Shown here piece by piece: positions 12,329 through 13,357 of a DNA stretch of 13,357 nt. Under the pieces are notes generated by a model that was not told the DNA's origin, ran no database searches, and saw only the letters and a list, made by a program, of their open reading frames with translations. Position 1 is the first letter of the stretch; every line of letters starts with the position of its first letter. The stretch is taken from positions 1 through 13,357 of the forward strand of contig JAVKFF010000102.1 of NCBI GenBank assembly GCA_040226215.1. Reading direction: 5' to 3'. The stretch comes from JAVKFF01 sp040226215. GTDB taxonomy: Bacteria; Pseudomonadota; Alphaproteobacteria; DSM-16000; Inquilinaceae. The translations under genes were made by a program, and so were the position numbers.

Positions 12329-13282
12329 ATGAAGCGCACTTTCGCAGCGATCGGACTCGCCACCGTGGCCACGGCCGCCCTGGCGGCGCCGCTCGCCACG
12401 CCGGCCCAGGCCCAGGACGAGCGCTTCGTCCTGATCAGCCATGCGCCGGACTCCGACAGCTGGTGGAACACCATCCGCAACGCCATCGCCGTGGCGGCCG
12501 AGCAGATGGATGTCACCGTCGAATACCGCAACCCGCCGACCGGCGATCTCGCCGACATGGCGCGCATCGTCGAGCAGGCGGCGGCCTCCGACCCCGACGG
12601 CATCATCGTCACCATCGCCGATTTCGATGTTCTGGAAGGCCCGGTGACCTCCGCCGTCGACCGCGGCATCCCCGTGATCACCATCAATTCCGGCACGCAC
12701 GCGCAGTCCGAGGCGCTGGGCGCGCTGATGCATGTCGGCCAGCCGGAATACGACGCGGGCTACGGTGCCGGCCAGCGCGCCGCGGCCGAGGGCGTGACCG
12801 GCTTCCTGTGCGTCAACCACTACATCACCAATCCGGCCTCGGTGGAGCGCTGCCAGGGCTTCGCCGACGCGCTGGGCGTGGAGCTGGGCAACCAGATGAT
12901 CGACGCCGGCCAGGACCCGCAGGAGATCCGCAACCGCGTGATGGCCTATCTCAACAACAACGAGGACGCCAACGGCGTGCTGACGCTGGGTCCGACCTCG
13001 GCGCACCCGACCATCTCGGCGCTCGAGGAGATGGGCCTGGCCGGCGAGCTGTTCTTCGGCACCTTCGACCTGTCGGGCGAGATCGCCGAGGCCATCGAGG
13101 ACGGCACCATCGCCTTCGCCATCGACCAGCAGCCCTATCTGCAGGGCTATCTGCCGGTGGTCATCCTGACCAACCACGCCCGCTTTGGCGTGCTGCCCTC
13201 CGGCCACATCAATTCCGGCCCGGGCTTCATCACCACCGAGAACCTGTCGCTGGTCCAGGAACTGGCGGGCGAGTACCGCTGA
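12329..13282 (+). CDS. Periplasmic sugar-binding protein of an ABC transporter
   Basis: A 317-residue protein of the type-I periplasmic binding protein family (Periplasmic_binding_4). A signal peptide covers residues 1-28 (MKRTFAAIGLATVATAALAA, cleavage after AQA). The mature protein shows ERFVLISHAPDSDSWWNTI (31-49), DPDGIIVTIADFDVLEG and DRGIPVITINSGT in the first lobe, then the hinge-region LTLGPTSAHPTISALEEMGL and an IAFAIDQQPYLQGYLPVV segment near the end. It would capture a monosaccharide or inositol in the periplasm for an ABC importer. GGGAGGA precedes the ATG at 12329; an in-frame ATG at 12314 would disrupt the signal peptide start. Context next to an RpiR regulator and inositol dehydrogenases favours an inositol-type ligand, but this is inferred. 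ATPase and permease genes are expected beyond the right edge. Confidence 0.92.
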   Translation: MKRTFAAIGLATVATAALAAPLATPAQAQDERFVLISHAPDSDSWWNTIRNAIAVAAEQMDVTVEYRNPPTGDLADMARIVEQAAASDPDGIIVTIADFDVLEGPVTSAVDRGIPVITINSGTHAQSEALGALMHVGQPEYDAGYGAGQRAAAEGVTGFLCVNHYITNPASVERCQGFADALGVELGNQMIDAGQDPQEIRNRVMAYLNNNEDANGVLTLGPTSAHPTISALEEMGLAGELFFGTFDLSGEIAEAIEDGTIAFAIDQQPYLQGYLPVVILTNHARFGVLPSGHINSGPGFITTENLSLVQELAGEYR

Positions 13283-13298
13283 GCCGACAAGACCCGGT

Positions 13299-13340
13299 GG
13301 GCGCCGCCGGAGCCGTTGCGTCCGGCGGCGCCCCTTCTTC
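13299..13340 (+). terminator. Strong hairpin after the sugar-binding-protein gene
   Basis: A perfect 12-bp stem, GGGCGCCGCCGG (13299-13310) with CCGGCGGCGCCC (13322-13333), around an 11-base loop, followed by the pyrimidine tract CTTCTTCC. It begins 16 bases after the stop codon. The tract is not a pure T-run, so it may terminate partially or protect the upstream mRNA from decay, raising binding-protein output relative to downstream transporter genes. Confidence 0.65.
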
Positions 13341-13357
13341 CCCCTGAGATCCAGGGA

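Overview
The window looks like a chromosomal segment of a very GC-rich Gram-negative bacterium, most likely an alphaproteobacterium of Rhodospirillales type. This is inferred from the base composition, the tRNA, the DMT/MgtC/Gfo-Idh gene mix and the GGAA-N6-TTCC sites beside an RpiR-family regulator. No species can be named from the sequence alone.

Left part (1-1880) is gene-poor. It holds a short membrane protein on the minus strand (91-267), about 680 bases without a credible gene but with two short tandem-repeat arrays (14-bp and 13-bp units, four copies each), a tRNA-Thr(CGT) with encoded CCA (947-1021), and a small putative secreted protein (1240-1419). A tandem array of five hairpins (1430-1580) follows that protein; four of them have a C(UUCG)G tetraloop. 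This array is the most unusual element in the window.

Middle part (1881-7426) holds, on the plus strand, a Crp/Fnr-type regulator, an exported peptidoglycan-binding-domain protein with a Gly/Pro/Asn-rich linker, a MarR-GNAT fusion followed without a gap by a DMT/EamA transporter, and an MgtC/SapB-type membrane protein preceded by two tiny overlapping ORFs. The MarR-GNAT gene has a good sigma-70-like promoter, with an inverted repeat over its -10 box. A SAM-dependent methyltransferase with an NPPF motif lies on the minus strand, its stop three bases from the MgtC-type stop.

Right part (7644-13357) looks like an inositol/sugar-acid utilisation region: iolG-like inositol 2-dehydrogenase, purU and a GNAT acetyltransferase in one tight plus-strand run; a second Gfo/Idh/MocA oxidoreductase convergent to them; a divergently placed RpiR-family regulator; and a periplasmic sugar-binding protein. 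Three GGAA-N6-TTCC palindromes sit between the second oxidoreductase and the regulator (one) and upstream of the binding protein (two). The proximal binding-protein site covers a candidate -10 box, so the regulator probably controls both itself/the oxidoreductase and the transporter. A 12-bp-stem hairpin follows the binding-protein gene, where the transporter ATPase and permease genes would be expected beyond the window edge.
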